Below, in pieces: positions 52,466-61,345 of a stretch of DNA of 64,000 nucleotides. The stretch is from Nocardioides lijunqiniae (GTDB lineage: Bacteria > Actinomycetota > Actinomycetes > Propionibacteriales > Nocardioidaceae). The stretch is taken from assembly GCF_015024225.1 (NCBI RefSeq), contig NZ_JACJGM010000022.1, positions 1-64,000 of the forward strand, given 5' to 3'. Below the pieces are notes generated by a model, which saw only the letters and a list, made by a program, of their open reading frames with translations, was not told where the DNA came from and searched no databases. Positions within the stretch are counted from its first letter, which is position 1; every line of letters starts with the position of its first letter. The position numbers and the translations under genes are program-made.

Positions 52466-53401
52466 GTGAAGAACCGCCGCCCGCTGCGCGTCGCCCTGAC
52501 CGCCCTCGCTCTCGCGCTCCCGGTCCTGGCCGTCGCGACCGTGCCTGGTCCCACGAGCGCGGCCCCGCCCGCACCTGCGGCGGCCGCGAAAGCGACCACC
52601 GTCCGGATCATGACCTTCAACATCCAGTACGGCGGTGAGGAGAAGGAGGGCGAGAACCTGGGGAAGATCGCTGGGGTGATCAATCACTACAAGCCCTCCG
52701 TCGTGCTCCTCAACGAGGTCGATCGGAACCTCCCCGACTGCAAGGGCGGGGAGTGCAACCAGGCCGTCTACCTCGCCAAGCTCGTCGGCATGAAGGCCAG
52801 CTACTTCCCGATCGAGCACAAGGAGGGGAAGCACTGGAGGGGCAACGCCATCCTGATCCGGAAGAACTACGACTTCGTCGGCAAGGTGGGCAAGACACGT
52901 CTCCAGCCGAGGGAGGGAGTGAGCTGCTACGAGCGGGGAGTGATCGGGGCCAAGATCGGCATCGGCAGCAAGCGGATCGTCGTCGGCTCCACGCACCTGG
53001 ACTTCCGGGAGCCGCGCCAGAAGTGCCCCTACAACGGAGCGGCCCCCACGACCCTGGACGTCCCCTACGAGCAGGCGCGGTTCCTGCGCAAGAACGTCAT
53101 CCGCCGGCCGTCCTGCGCGACGTTCCTGGCCGGCGACATGAACCGGGTGCCCGGCAGCAAGACGTACAACGTCCTGACCAGCCGCCTGAACGACGTCTGG
53201 AAGACCAAGGCGGCCCAGGGCAACGGCTACACCAACGGCTTCGAGTCCGGCGGCAAGAAGAAGCGGATCGACTACATCTTCTTCAAGCACGCCCGCGCCG
53301 TCTACGCGGACGTGCCCGGCACGGAGCCGGACGACGACTTCCCCTCCGACCACAAGCCCGTGATGGCGACGTTCAAGGTGTCGGCCGGACAGTCCTGCTG
53401 A
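52466..53401 (+). CDS. Secreted endonuclease/exonuclease/phosphatase (EEP) family protein
   Basis: The 311-residue protein starts at GTG 52466 after GAGGAG and has a signal peptide (to about residue 32). The EEP catalytic residues are all visible: Asn in MTFNIQYGG, Glu in LLNEVDRN, His in STHLDF, Asp/Asn in AGDMNRVPGS and Asp/His in PSDHKPVMA. Family members include DNase I-like nucleases, sphingomyelinases and phosphatases. Four Cys in the mature part could give disulfides. Substrate is undecided. Confidence 0.88.
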   Translation: MKNRRPLRVALTALALALPVLAVATVPGPTSAAPPAPAAAAKATTVRIMTFNIQYGGEEKEGENLGKIAGVINHYKPSVVLLNEVDRNLPDCKGGECNQAVYLAKLVGMKASYFPIEHKEGKHWRGNAILIRKNYDFVGKVGKTRLQPREGVSCYERGVIGAKIGIGSKRIVVGSTHLDFREPRQKCPYNGAAPTTLDVPYEQARFLRKNVIRRPSCATFLAGDMNRVPGSKTYNVLTSRLNDVWKTKAAQGNGYTNGFESGGKKKRIDYIFFKHARAVYADVPGTEPDDDFPSDHKPVMATFKVSAGQSC

Positions 53402-53516
53402 GCCCAGTCGCGCCAGAGGCATCGCGCCTCAGCAGTCGGGGTGGCGACCGTGTGGCGGCGTTCGTCGGGTCGGGGAGCCGACGAGCGCTTCCCGCGACTC
53501 GTGAGGCCTCGGCGCG

Positions 53517-54161
53517 TCACCCGCCGGGTGGGGCGTCGACGTCGGCGTCGGATCCGCCGCCCGTCGGGGCAGGTCGCACCAGCGCGACGCCGAAGCCCAC
53601 CGCCACTCCCGCGACCGCGGCCATGACCGCCGCCGCCCACCAGCCGCCGGCCAGCCCGACGAGTCCGAGGCTCATGCCGGCGACCACCAGGCCGGAGCCG
53701 GCGGGACGCGAGCGGCGTGCCCAGCAGTGCGGAGCGCCCAGCAGCAGCGCGCCACCGAGGCCGAGGAGCGCCACCCCCAGCGGTCCGGTGGCACGACGTG
53801 GACCCCAGTCGAGGGTGGGCACCCGCTCGCCGTCGGCGCCCTCGAGCTGGACCACGGAGCCGTCCCAGAGGTAGGCGGTGGCCGGGCCGCCCTCGAGGCC
53901 GCGGGAGTCCAGCACGGTGACGGAGGTGTCGGGCCGGCGCGGGCGGGTGAGGGTCCAGAGGTCGGCCCCTCCCCTGCCCTCGTGCCGGTCGAAGTCGAGC
54001 GTGCCGGGCGATGCGCGCAGGCACCCGTCGGCGGGCTCGGACTCCGCGCACACCGGCGCTCTCGTCATCGCGAAGCCGGTCGCGAGGTCGGAGCCACCCT
54101 GGAAGGTCATCGCCACACCGAGCAGGAGCAGCAGCCCCGCGGCGATGGTGCGCAGGCGCAT
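53517..54161 (-). CDS. Hypothetical membrane protein
   Basis: The 214-residue reading starts at ATG 54161 (MRLRTIAAG) with GAGGT upstream. An N-terminal TM or signal segment is followed by an extracytoplasmic domain of about 90 residues with two Cys (VCAESEPADGC), and then by three or four hydrophobic segments near the C-terminus. No family was recognised. The topology suggests a small envelope protein. It stands alone behind a terminator. Confidence 0.65.
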   Translation of the reverse strand: MRLRTIAAGLLLLLGVAMTFQGGSDLATGFAMTRAPVCAESEPADGCLRASPGTLDFDRHEGRGGADLWTLTRPRRPDTSVTVLDSRGLEGGPATAYLWDGSVVQLEGADGERVPTLDWGPRRATGPLGVALLGLGGALLLGAPHCWARRSRPAGSGLVVAGMSLGLVGLAGGWWAAAVMAAVAGVAVGFGVALVRPAPTGGGSDADVDAPPGG

Positions 54162-54194
54162 GCGGGGGACCTCGGGCGGCTCGAGGAAATGGAA

Positions 54195-54230
54195 AGACCC
54201 GCCCACGGTCTCGGGTCCGTAGGCGGGTCT
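54195..54230 (-). terminator. Rho-independent-type terminator after the methyltransferase
   Basis: AGACCCGCC (54195-54203) and GGCGGGTCT (54222-54230) form a 9-bp stem, extended inward by ACGG/CCGT after one mismatch. On the minus strand the stem is followed by TTCCATTTCC. It lies 76 bases after the stop of the 54306 methyltransferase, so it probably ends the permease-SBP-ATPase-methyltransferase transcript. Confidence 0.7.
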
Positions 54231-54305
54231 GAGGAAGACACTATGCGGGAGCCGGCAACATCCGTTCCACGATTCGTCCACAGTTCGGGAACAAGCCGGT
54301 ACGGG

Positions 54306-55103
54306 TCACCGCACGGCGTAGAGCACGATGTCGTCCAGGTAGCGCCAGACGGTGCCGGTCTCGCGGAAGCCGGCGCTGCGCAGGGTCTCGAGGTGGAAGC
54401 CGAGGCTGACCTTGGGCGGCGGGGTGTGAAGCTCCTGCCCCCAGGTCTCGCGGCGGCGAGCGGCGGCGTCGGCGTAGTGCGGGACCGACTCCGCGGCGTC
54501 CCACCAGGCGTCCCAGGTGTCGACGCCGCCGGAGCCGAAGGCGGCAGACTGCACGCGCTCGTCGTCACGGGCGGCGATGCCGAGCAGGGTGGGCTCGGTG
54601 GCCTCGTCGTAGAGCAGGTGGTCGCCGTTGAGGACGATGCCGCCGGGGCGGACGAGGCCGGCGAGCTCGAAGTAGACGCGGGCGAGGGCGCCGGGCTGGA
54701 GCCAGTGCAGGGCGGTGGAGCTCACGACCGCGTCGTACGGCGCGCCGGCGACGCGGGCGTCGCTCACCCAGGCCGGGTCGTCGAGGTCGAGGCACGCGAC
54801 GCTGGAGCCGGGACGGTCGGGGACGAGGTCCTCGGCGATCGCGGTGAGCAGCGGGTCCTTGTCGACCACGACGACCTGCGCGTGGGGCAGCTCGGCGAGG
54901 ACGGCCGCGGCCAGCGAGCCGGTGCCGCCCGCGAGGTCCAGGACCCGCGGCTGCGCCACGTCGGAGCAGACGTCGGCGACGACGCGGGCGATGGTGGCGA
55001 AGCGCTCGGCGCGGTGGCGGATGTAGGCCGTCTGCTGCGCCGACCAGCGGCGCTCCAGGTCGCGGGCGGTGTCGAGCCTCGTGGTGTCGGTGGTGGTGGT
55101 CAT
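54306..55103 (-). CDS. Class I SAM-dependent methyltransferase (cassette A)
   Basis: The 265-residue protein has SAM-binding motif I VLDLAGGTGSLAAAVL near residue 68, an acidic residue ending strand 2 (VVVVDKD), VACLDLDDP and VVSSTALHWL. It belongs to the broad UbiE/trans-aconitate-type methyltransferases. Its start overlaps the stop of the ABC ATPase by 4 bases, making it part of the metal-type importer operon. Cassette B has a methyltransferase in the same place, so the link is not accidental. Substrate unknown: a chelator or tetrapyrrole is possible. Confidence 0.85.
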   Translation of the reverse strand: MTTTTDTTRLDTARDLERRWSAQQTAYIRHRAERFATIARVVADVCSDVAQPRVLDLAGGTGSLAAAVLAELPHAQVVVVDKDPLLTAIAEDLVPDRPGSSVACLDLDDPAWVSDARVAGAPYDAVVSSTALHWLQPGALARVYFELAGLVRPGGIVLNGDHLLYDEATEPTLLGIAARDDERVQSAAFGSGGVDTWDAWWDAAESVPHYADAAARRRETWGQELHTPPPKVSLGFHLETLRSAGFRETGTVWRYLDDIVLYAVR

Positions 55104-55867
55104 GCCGTTCCTTTCGTGGGGAGGGTGAACTCGAAGTGCGGATGGTGGCCGGCGTGCACCGCGGTGGTCACGCCGTAGACGGGGTCGAGCACGGACGGCA
55201 CCAGGACCTCTGCCGGCGGCCCGTCCGCGACCACGCGGCCGTGGTCCATGACGACCACGACGTCGGCCCAGCGGGCGGCGGCGTCGAGGTCGTGCAGGAC
55301 CACGACGCTCGTGGGCGCGATGTCGCGGACCAGGCCGAGCACCTCGAGCTGGTGGCGCGGGTCCAGGTGGTTGGTCGGCTCGTCGAGCAGCGCGTGACCG
55401 GGCGCCTGCACGAGCACGCGGGCGATCGCGAGCCGCTGGAGCTCGCCGCCGGACAGGACCCCGACCCGCGAGGTGGCGCGGTCGGCGAGCCCGACGCGGT
55501 CGAGCGCCTCGGCGACGAGCTCGTCGGTGCGCCGCGGGCGGCCCACGAGACCGCCGGCACGGGCCAGCGCCCCGAGGCCGGCCTCCTCGGCGACCGTGAG
55601 CGACGGGTCGGCGTCGCCGCGCTGGGCGACGAGCCCGACCCGCCTGGCGAGGCGCCGGCGCGACAGGGACGTCGCGTCGGCGCCGTCGACCAGCACCCGA
55701 CCGCCGTACCGCTGCCCCGCGCGGACCACCGCACGCAGCAGGGTGGACTTGCCGCTGCCGTTGGGGCCGACGATCGCGACCAGGGCGCCCGTCGCGACGG
55801 TGAGGTCGGTCGGGTGCAGCAGCACCGTCGCGCCGGCGCGGACGGTCAGGCCGCGGAGCTCGATCAC
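55100..55867 (-). CDS. Ferric-siderophore-type ABC transporter ATPase (cassette A)
   Basis: The 255-residue FecE/FepC-type ATPase has Walker A GPNGSGKST near 34, Q-loop LVAQRGD, signature LSGGELQRLAIA, Walker B HALLDEPTNHLD and the switch His in VVLHDLDAA. It overlaps the binding-protein gene before it and the methyltransferase after it. It drives import through the FecCD permease at 56916. Confidence 0.9.
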   Translation of the reverse strand: MIELRGLTVRAGATVLLHPTDLTVATGALVAIVGPNGSGKSTLLRAVVRAGQRYGGRVLVDGADATSLSRRRLARRVGLVAQRGDADPSLTVAEEAGLGALARAGGLVGRPRRTDELVAEALDRVGLADRATSRVGVLSGGELQRLAIARVLVQAPGHALLDEPTNHLDPRHQLEVLGLVRDIAPTSVVVLHDLDAAARWADVVVVMDHGRVVADGPPAEVLVPSVLDPVYGVTTAVHAGHHPHFEFTLPTKGTA

Positions 55868-56862
55868 CCGAGGCCGGCGAGGAGCTCGCGCAGCTGCGCG
55901 GGGCCCTGGAGGCTCAGCACCGACGGCGGGTCGGTGTAGGAGAACGGCAGGGCGACGACGCGGCCGTCGCGCACGGCGTCGAGGTCATCGACGCCGGGGG
56001 CGGAGGCGAAGGCGTCGAGGGTCTCCTGCGGGTCACCGCCGGAGTAGAGCAGCACGATCGTGCCCGGGTCGCGCGACAGGACGTCCTCGACGTTGACGTC
56101 GAAGACCCGCTCGTCGGAGTCGGCGTAGACGTTGGTCAGGCCGGCGGCCTCGAAGACCGGGGTCACCATGCTCGGTCCGCCGTACGGCGAGAGCACGCTG
56201 CCGCCGGAGGAGACGTAGAGGGCGACCGCCGTGCCGGCGTCGGGAGCGGTCTCGGCCGCCAGCTCGGCCTCACCGTCGGCGACGACCTCGTCGGCACGCT
56301 CGGACTCGCCGAGGATCGTGCCCAGGTCGCGCACCTCGGTCCAGACGCGGTCGAAGGTCGCGGTCTCGCTGAGCTCGGGGCCCGGGTCGTTGCAGTAGGC
56401 GGTCGGCACGTAGAGCGGGATGCCGGCGCGCTCCAGCGCGGCGCGGTCGACGGCGTTCTCCGGGGCGATGACCAGGTCGGGCGCGGCGCCGAGCAGCGCC
56501 TCCTGCGAGACGACCGAGCCGCCGGTCGCGTTGGTCTCGGTCGAGAGCAGCTCCAGGGAGCCGAGGGCGTCGTACGTCGCGTCGTCGTAGAGGCCCTCCT
56601 GGAGGTCCGCGGTGATGGCGACGACGCGGTCGATCGCGCCCAGGGCCTCGAGGTTGGCCACGGGGTCGTTGTTGACCAGGACGACCCGCTCGGGCGGCGC
56701 CTCGACGGTGACGGTGTGGCCGCAGTTCTGGATCTCGACGGCCGAGCTGGAGCCGGACGACTCCTGGTCGTCGTCGGCGTCGGCGGCGCAACCGGCGAGC
56801 GGCAGCGCGAGCGCCAGCGCGAGGGCGGGCGCGAGGACGGGCAGGCGGAGGTGGGACAGCAC
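55864..56862 (-). CDS. Ferric-siderophore/metal-chelate-binding lipoprotein (cassette A)
   Basis: The 332-residue protein starts at GTG 56862 after AAGGAG. It has a lipobox (LPLAGCAAD), and a periplasmic-binding-protein type III fold typical of FepB/BtuF (VEAPPERVVLVNND, AAPDLVIAPEN). A Cys in IQNCGHTVTV and another in TAYCNDPG are matched by Cys at the same places in the cassette B homologue, perhaps forming a disulfide. Ligand: an iron or other metal chelate. Not decided by sequence. Confidence 0.88.
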   Translation of the reverse strand: MLSHLRLPVLAPALALALALPLAGCAADADDDQESSGSSSAVEIQNCGHTVTVEAPPERVVLVNNDPVANLEALGAIDRVVAITADLQEGLYDDATYDALGSLELLSTETNATGGSVVSQEALLGAAPDLVIAPENAVDRAALERAGIPLYVPTAYCNDPGPELSETATFDRVWTEVRDLGTILGESERADEVVADGEAELAAETAPDAGTAVALYVSSGGSVLSPYGGPSMVTPVFEAAGLTNVYADSDERVFDVNVEDVLSRDPGTIVLLYSGGDPQETLDAFASAPGVDDLDAVRDGRVVALPFSYTDPPSVLSLQGPAQLRELLAGLG

Positions 56863-56915
56863 GGGGGCTCCTTGACGGGCGGTGGGTGACAGCGGGTGGC
56901 GCGGACGGATGGTTC

Positions 56916-58022
56916 TCACAGCGACTGCGCCCCCGAGCGGCGCAGGAGCACGAGCAGGAGGGGCGCGCCGACGATGCCGGTGACGACCCCGACGGGGATC
57001 TCGCGCGGGTCGAGGGCGGTGCGGGCGACGGTGTCGGCGACGACCAGGACGAGCGCGCCGAGCAGCGCGGAGGCGGGTACGACGGCGCGGTGCCGGCCGC
57101 CGACGAGGCGGCGCGCGAGGTGCGGCACGACGAGGCCGACGAAGCCGACCCCGCCCACGGCCGCGACCACGACGCCGACCATGGCGGAGGTCCCGGCCAT
57201 CACCGCGAAGCGCGCGTGCTCGGGGTGCAGACCCGCCGAGCGCGCCGAGTCGTCGCCGGAGCCGAGCGCGTCGATGACCGGTGCGACAAGGACCAGCGCG
57301 GTGGTGCCGAGCAGGGTGGCGACGGTGGCGGCGAGCAGCATCACCGGCTGCACCGAGGCCAGCGAGCCGAGCAGCCAGAAGAGCACCGAGCGGGCCGCCT
57401 CCGGTGAGTCGGACCAGAAGAGCAGGAAGTTGGTGACGGCGTGCAGGGCGTAGCCCACGGCCAGCCCGGCCAGCACCAGCCGCAGCGGTCCGCGCTGCCC
57501 CGCGACGCCGCCGAGCAGCATCACGAGCACGATCGCGCCCACCGCGCCGATCAGCGCGGAGCCGGAGAGCGCGAGCGCGCTGCCTGCGCCGATGACCAGC
57601 ACCGCCACGGCCGCGCCGGCGGAGGCGCCGGCGTTGAGGCCGAGCAGGTAGGGGTCGGCCAGCGGGTTGCGCACCAGCGCCTGCAGGACCGCGCCGGCCA
57701 CGCCGAGCGCCGCCCCGGCCACGACGGCCATCGCCACGCGCGGCGCGCGGGTGCCCCAGACGATGACGTCCTCGGTGCGCGTCCAGCCGGCGTCGTACCG
57801 CGTGCCGAGCAGGTGGTGCCCGAGGATCCCGAGCACGTCAGCCGGTGCGACCCCGACGGGTCCGATCCCGAGGGCCACGGTGGTCGTGGCGAGCAGCAGC
57901 GCGAGGAGCAGGAGGTTCAGGCTCCCCTGGCGACGGCGCAGGGCGCGGACGGCGACGAGGGCGGCCGAGGGCGCCGCTCCCGCCGGCGCCGGGGTGGCAG
58001 CGGGGCTCGTCGTGGTGATCAC
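56916..58022 (-). CDS. FecCD-type metal-chelate ABC permease (cassette A)
   Basis: The 368-residue permease has about ten TM segments and the FecCD motifs: TRAPRVAMAVVAGAALGVAGAVLQALVRNPLADPYLLGLNAGASAGA (in family blocks), FWLLGSLASVQ, GFVGLVVPHLARRLVG and PREIPVGVVTGIVGAPLLLVLLRRS. It starts at GTG 58022 with no ribosome-binding site. The box at 58027-58045 lies 5 bases upstream, which suggests a leaderless transcript. It is the first gene of cassette A. Confidence 0.9.
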   Translation of the reverse strand: MITTTSPAATPAPAGAAPSAALVAVRALRRRQGSLNLLLLALLLATTTVALGIGPVGVAPADVLGILGHHLLGTRYDAGWTRTEDVIVWGTRAPRVAMAVVAGAALGVAGAVLQALVRNPLADPYLLGLNAGASAGAAVAVLVIGAGSALALSGSALIGAVGAIVLVMLLGGVAGQRGPLRLVLAGLAVGYALHAVTNFLLFWSDSPEAARSVLFWLLGSLASVQPVMLLAATVATLLGTTALVLVAPVIDALGSGDDSARSAGLHPEHARFAVMAGTSAMVGVVVAAVGGVGFVGLVVPHLARRLVGGRHRAVVPASALLGALVLVVADTVARTALDPREIPVGVVTGIVGAPLLLVLLRRSGAQSL

Positions 58023-58026
58023 AGAC

Positions 58027-58045
58027 GAGAATGATTATCATTTTG
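58027..58045 (-). promoter_or_regulatory. Fur/Zur-like operator with embedded -10 element
   Basis: GAGAATGATTATCATTTTG has the perfect core palindrome AATGAT-T-ATCATT and agrees with the classical Fur consensus GATAATGATAATCATTATC at about 15-16 of 19 positions. It also resembles the actinobacterial Zur box TGATAATGATTATCA. On the minus strand TGATAAT makes a good -10 about 10 bases before GTG 58022. Repressor binding would block this promoter. The metal (iron or zinc) is undecided. Confidence 0.75.
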
Positions 58046-58092
58046 CTTAGGAAGTGCAAGTCGGGGGCTCTAGCCGGCTGGCGCAGGGCGCA

Positions 58093-58180
58093 GTTTCCCC
58101 AAGGGATGCAGGCGAAGCTGCACTTCCCACGGTCTGCAGCGCGAGGGAAGTGACGCTCGGGCTGCATCCCTTGGGGAAAC
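58093..58180. repeat. 88-bp palindromic repeat, copy 1
   Basis: Ends are the perfect 19-bp inverted repeat GTTTCCCCAAGGGATGCAG / CTGCATCCCTTGGGGAAAC. An inner pair CACTTCCC / GGGAAGTG is also present, so the whole element can fold into a long two-part hairpin. It lies between the NicO gene stop and the cassette A permease start. Copy 2 is at 63576-63663 with 11 differences. No T tract and no coding capacity. Confidence 0.85.
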
Positions 58181-58201
58181 CGCCCCCCCTCCGCTCCGCG
58201 C

Positions 58202-59011
58202 TCAGGCGGCCGCGAGGTTGCTGACCGCAAGGGCCGTGAGTCCCAGGCCGATGGCGGTGATGCTGCCGGCGGCGATGACGGGCGCGACGCGCGACGCGAG
58301 GTCGACGACCCGGCGCGACTCCGCGAGCCGGATGACGAAGGACTTCCCGGCCAGGGCCAGCAGCCCCACGCCGAACAGCACGCCGGCCAGGCCGAGGCCG
58401 AAGACCAGCACGAGCACCAGGGCCAGCCCGGAGCGCCCGCTGAAGAGTCCCGCCACCAGCACCAGGAAGGCGGCCGGGGACGGCGTGAGGCCGCCGGAGA
58501 TCCCGAGCAGGATGATGCTGGGCCGACTCACGCCCACCTCGTGCCCATGACCGTGTCCATGTCCATGTCCGTGCCCGTGGCCGTGCCCGTGGCCGTGGCC
58601 GTGACCGTGACCGAGCCCCGAGCGCGCGCTGCGGAGATGGCGCCGGATCAGCCACACGCCCAGCGAGACGACCAGCAGCCCGGCGACCAGCTGCAGGGCG
58701 CTGGTCAGCTGGCGCAGCTCGATGAGGCCCGAGAGGTCGAAGAAGGTCCACGCGACGGCGAGCACGAGCACCGACAGCGTGTGCATGACCGCGACGGAGC
58801 CCCCGAGCCAGGCGGCGTCGCGCACCTTGCCGTCGGAGCCGACGAGGTAGGCGGCGGCCAGGCTCTTGCCGTGACCGGGCCCGACCGCGTGCGCGGCCCC
58901 GGCGACGAACGCGATCACCAGCGCGAGCGGCGCGAAGTGGGGCGAGTCGATGGCGGCGACGAGCCGGTCGCCGAGCTCGGCGGCTCCCAGCGGGTCGATG
59001 GCGAGGGTCAC
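58202..59011 (-). CDS. NicO/RcnA-like metal transporter with Gly-His loop
   Basis: The 269-residue membrane protein has about six TM segments and the NicO signature HAVGPGHGKSLAAAYLVGSDG near residue 37-57. Its cytoplasmic loop contains twelve consecutive Gly-His units (coded at about 58541-58613), a metal buffer seen in nickel/cobalt permeases and RcnA exporters. The second half has GISGGLTPSPAAFLVLVAG. It starts at GTG 59011, overlapping the exported-protein gene. Direction of transport, uptake or export of Ni/Co, is not decided by sequence. Confidence 0.85.
   Translation of the reverse strand: MTLAIDPLGAAELGDRLVAAIDSPHFAPLALVIAFVAGAAHAVGPGHGKSLAAAYLVGSDGKVRDAAWLGGSVAVMHTLSVLVLAVAWTFFDLSGLIELRQLTSALQLVAGLLVVSLGVWLIRRHLRSARSGLGHGHGHGHGHGHGHGHGHGHGHGHEVGVSRPSIILLGISGGLTPSPAAFLVLVAGLFSGRSGLALVLVLVFGLGLAGVLFGVGLLALAGKSFVIRLAESRRVVDLASRVAPVIAAGSITAIGLGLTALAVSNLAAA
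58541..58613 (-). repeat. Hexanucleotide repeat coding (Gly-His)12
   Basis: Twelve His codons alternate with Gly codons in the NicO loop. The underlying 6-base units vary in third positions (GGN CAY, written for the minus strand), so the repeat is under protein-level selection but is still prone to length change by slippage. Confidence 0.8.
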
Positions 59012-59694
59012 GAGACGGTCCTCCTGCGGCTACGGCGTACGACGAGGGCGGCGGCGCCACCCGCTCCCGCCAGCCCGGCGAGGACGCCGGACAGCTGGAG
59101 CGCGGCGCTCTGGGCGAGGGCGTCGTCCGCCTCCTCCGGGCTGGTGGACCAGCGGTGCTCGGTCTTGGTGGCGGAGTAGGCGAAGCGCTGTCCGTGGGGC
59201 CCGGTCGCCATCGTCTGGTACGCCGGGTGCAGGTCGGTGAGCAGCGAGACCCGGACGTCGACGTCGTCGAGCGGGCCCGCGCAGCGGAACTCCAGCCGCA
59301 CGCCGTCGGAGACCAGGTGCTCGACCGGCAGCACGGTCGGGGCGCAGGCCGCCCCCGTGGCCTCGCGGACGACGACGTGCCGGGTGAGGTAGCGGCCCAG
59401 CAGGGGCGAGGAGGTCAGCGCGTCCGCGTCACGCTTGACGGCGATCAGGCCGCCCGCGCCCTGCGACTCGTCGGCGTCCGTCAGGCCGATCCCGGCGGCG
59501 AGGTAGGAGTAGTCGTCCGGGGCGCCCGGCTGCCAGTGCACCCGGACGACTCCGGCGTCCTCGGCGAGCTCGATCGACACCGTCTGCGGCGGCCCGAACG
59601 GGTGGGCCTGCGCCGGGCTCGGCCACAGCAGCAGACCGAGGGCGGCGACGGCCGTCGCGACCGTCGCGGCGGCACGCGATCGTCGCGCGGGCAT
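59008..59694 (-). CDS. Exported protein paired with the NicO transporter
   Basis: The 228-residue protein starts at ATG 59694 after GAGGAG. A signal peptide ends ...PAQAHPFGPP. A beta-rich extracytoplasmic domain (about 35-195) has two Cys (GAACAP, EFRCAG). One C-terminal TM (SGVLAGLAGAGGAAALVV) is followed by RRSRRR. I do not assign a family. The 4-base overlap with NicO suggests it is a periplasmic partner that delivers or receives the metal. Confidence 0.75.
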   Translation of the reverse strand: MPARRSRAAATVATAVAALGLLLWPSPAQAHPFGPPQTVSIELAEDAGVVRVHWQPGAPDDYSYLAAGIGLTDADESQGAGGLIAVKRDADALTSSPLLGRYLTRHVVVREATGAACAPTVLPVEHLVSDGVRLEFRCAGPLDDVDVRVSLLTDLHPAYQTMATGPHGQRFAYSATKTEHRWSTSPEEADDALAQSAALQLSGVLAGLAGAGGAAALVVRRSRRRTVS

Positions 59695-59852
59695 GACCAG
59701 CTCCTCGTCCGGCGGCCGTCGCGCGGCGCTCCTGGAGGAGCGCGCCGCGACCGCGGACGCAGTCCATCGTGGGCCCGGTAATGAACCGCTGTCGCAGCGT
59801 GGCGCCCAGGGGTACGGGACGTGAACAGCGCCGGGCGGCGCCCGACCGGACG

Positions 59853-60532
59853 CTAGGGCCGGCGGCCGGTGACGAGGTACTGCAGCTGCACCTCGTGCCC
59901 GGGCGCCACGCCGAGCCGGCGGTCGAGCTCGAGGACCTCGTGCAGCGGCGTCACCTCGACGTCGACGAGACCGCCCTCGCGCAGCACCTCGGCGGTCCGG
60001 TCGATGCTCGTGGCCTCGGCAACGGGCAGCGCCCGGCGGGCCGCGTCGTCGTACAGGTCGCCCAGCCCCTGCGGGAACCACGTGCTGTCGGCCATCGCCA
60101 CCACCCCGCCGGGGCGCAGCAGCAGGATCCAGCTGGCCACCGCGACGAGCGGCTCGCGCAGGGTCCACATCACGTAGCGCCCGGTGATCGCGTCGAAGGA
60201 GCCGGCCGGGAAGTCGGGGCGCACGGCGTCGCCGCTGAGGATCCGCGGCGGGGACTCGAGGGCGGCGGCGTGCTCCCGCGCGCGGTCCAGCATCGCGGGC
60301 GCGAGGTCGATCCCGGTCGTGCGGTGCCCGAGGCGCGCGAGCAGGCAGGCGACGTGCCCGCTGCCCGTGCCGACGTCGAGCACGTCGGACGGCGCAGGCG
60401 GCAGCGCCGAGGACCAGATCCGACTCCAGATCTCGGTGTCGAGCTCGCGGCGCTCGGCGCGCTGCTGGTAGTCGTCGTACGACGGCGCGCGCTGCGACCA
60501 GTACGCGTCGATGGTGTCCTGGACGGGTCGGA

Positions 60533-60536
<4 letters not shown>
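59853..60536 (-). CDS. Class I SAM-dependent methyltransferase (cassette B)
   Basis: The 227-residue protein has SAM motif I VLDVGTGSGHVACLLA near residue 52, TTGIDLAPAML at strand 2, ILSGDAVRPDFPAGSFDAITGRYVMW at motif II/III and LLRPGGVVAM. It resembles UbiE/COQ5-like methyltransferases, a different subgroup from the cassette A enzyme. It overlaps the ATPase gene by 4 bases and ends cassette B. Substrate unknown. Confidence 0.85.

Positions 60537-61341
<805 letters not shown>

Positions 61342-61345
<4 letters not shown>

Noticed and set aside
58093..58180. Cobalamin riboswitch upstream of the FecCD permease
   Set aside because: A B12-type importer raised the idea, but I found no B12 box (AGYCAGGAGACC-like) or the multi-stem layout; the sequence is a simple two-part hairpin.
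58541..58613. CRISPR-like short repeat array
   Set aside because: The 6-base periodicity is the Gly-His coding tract of the NicO loop with no spacers.
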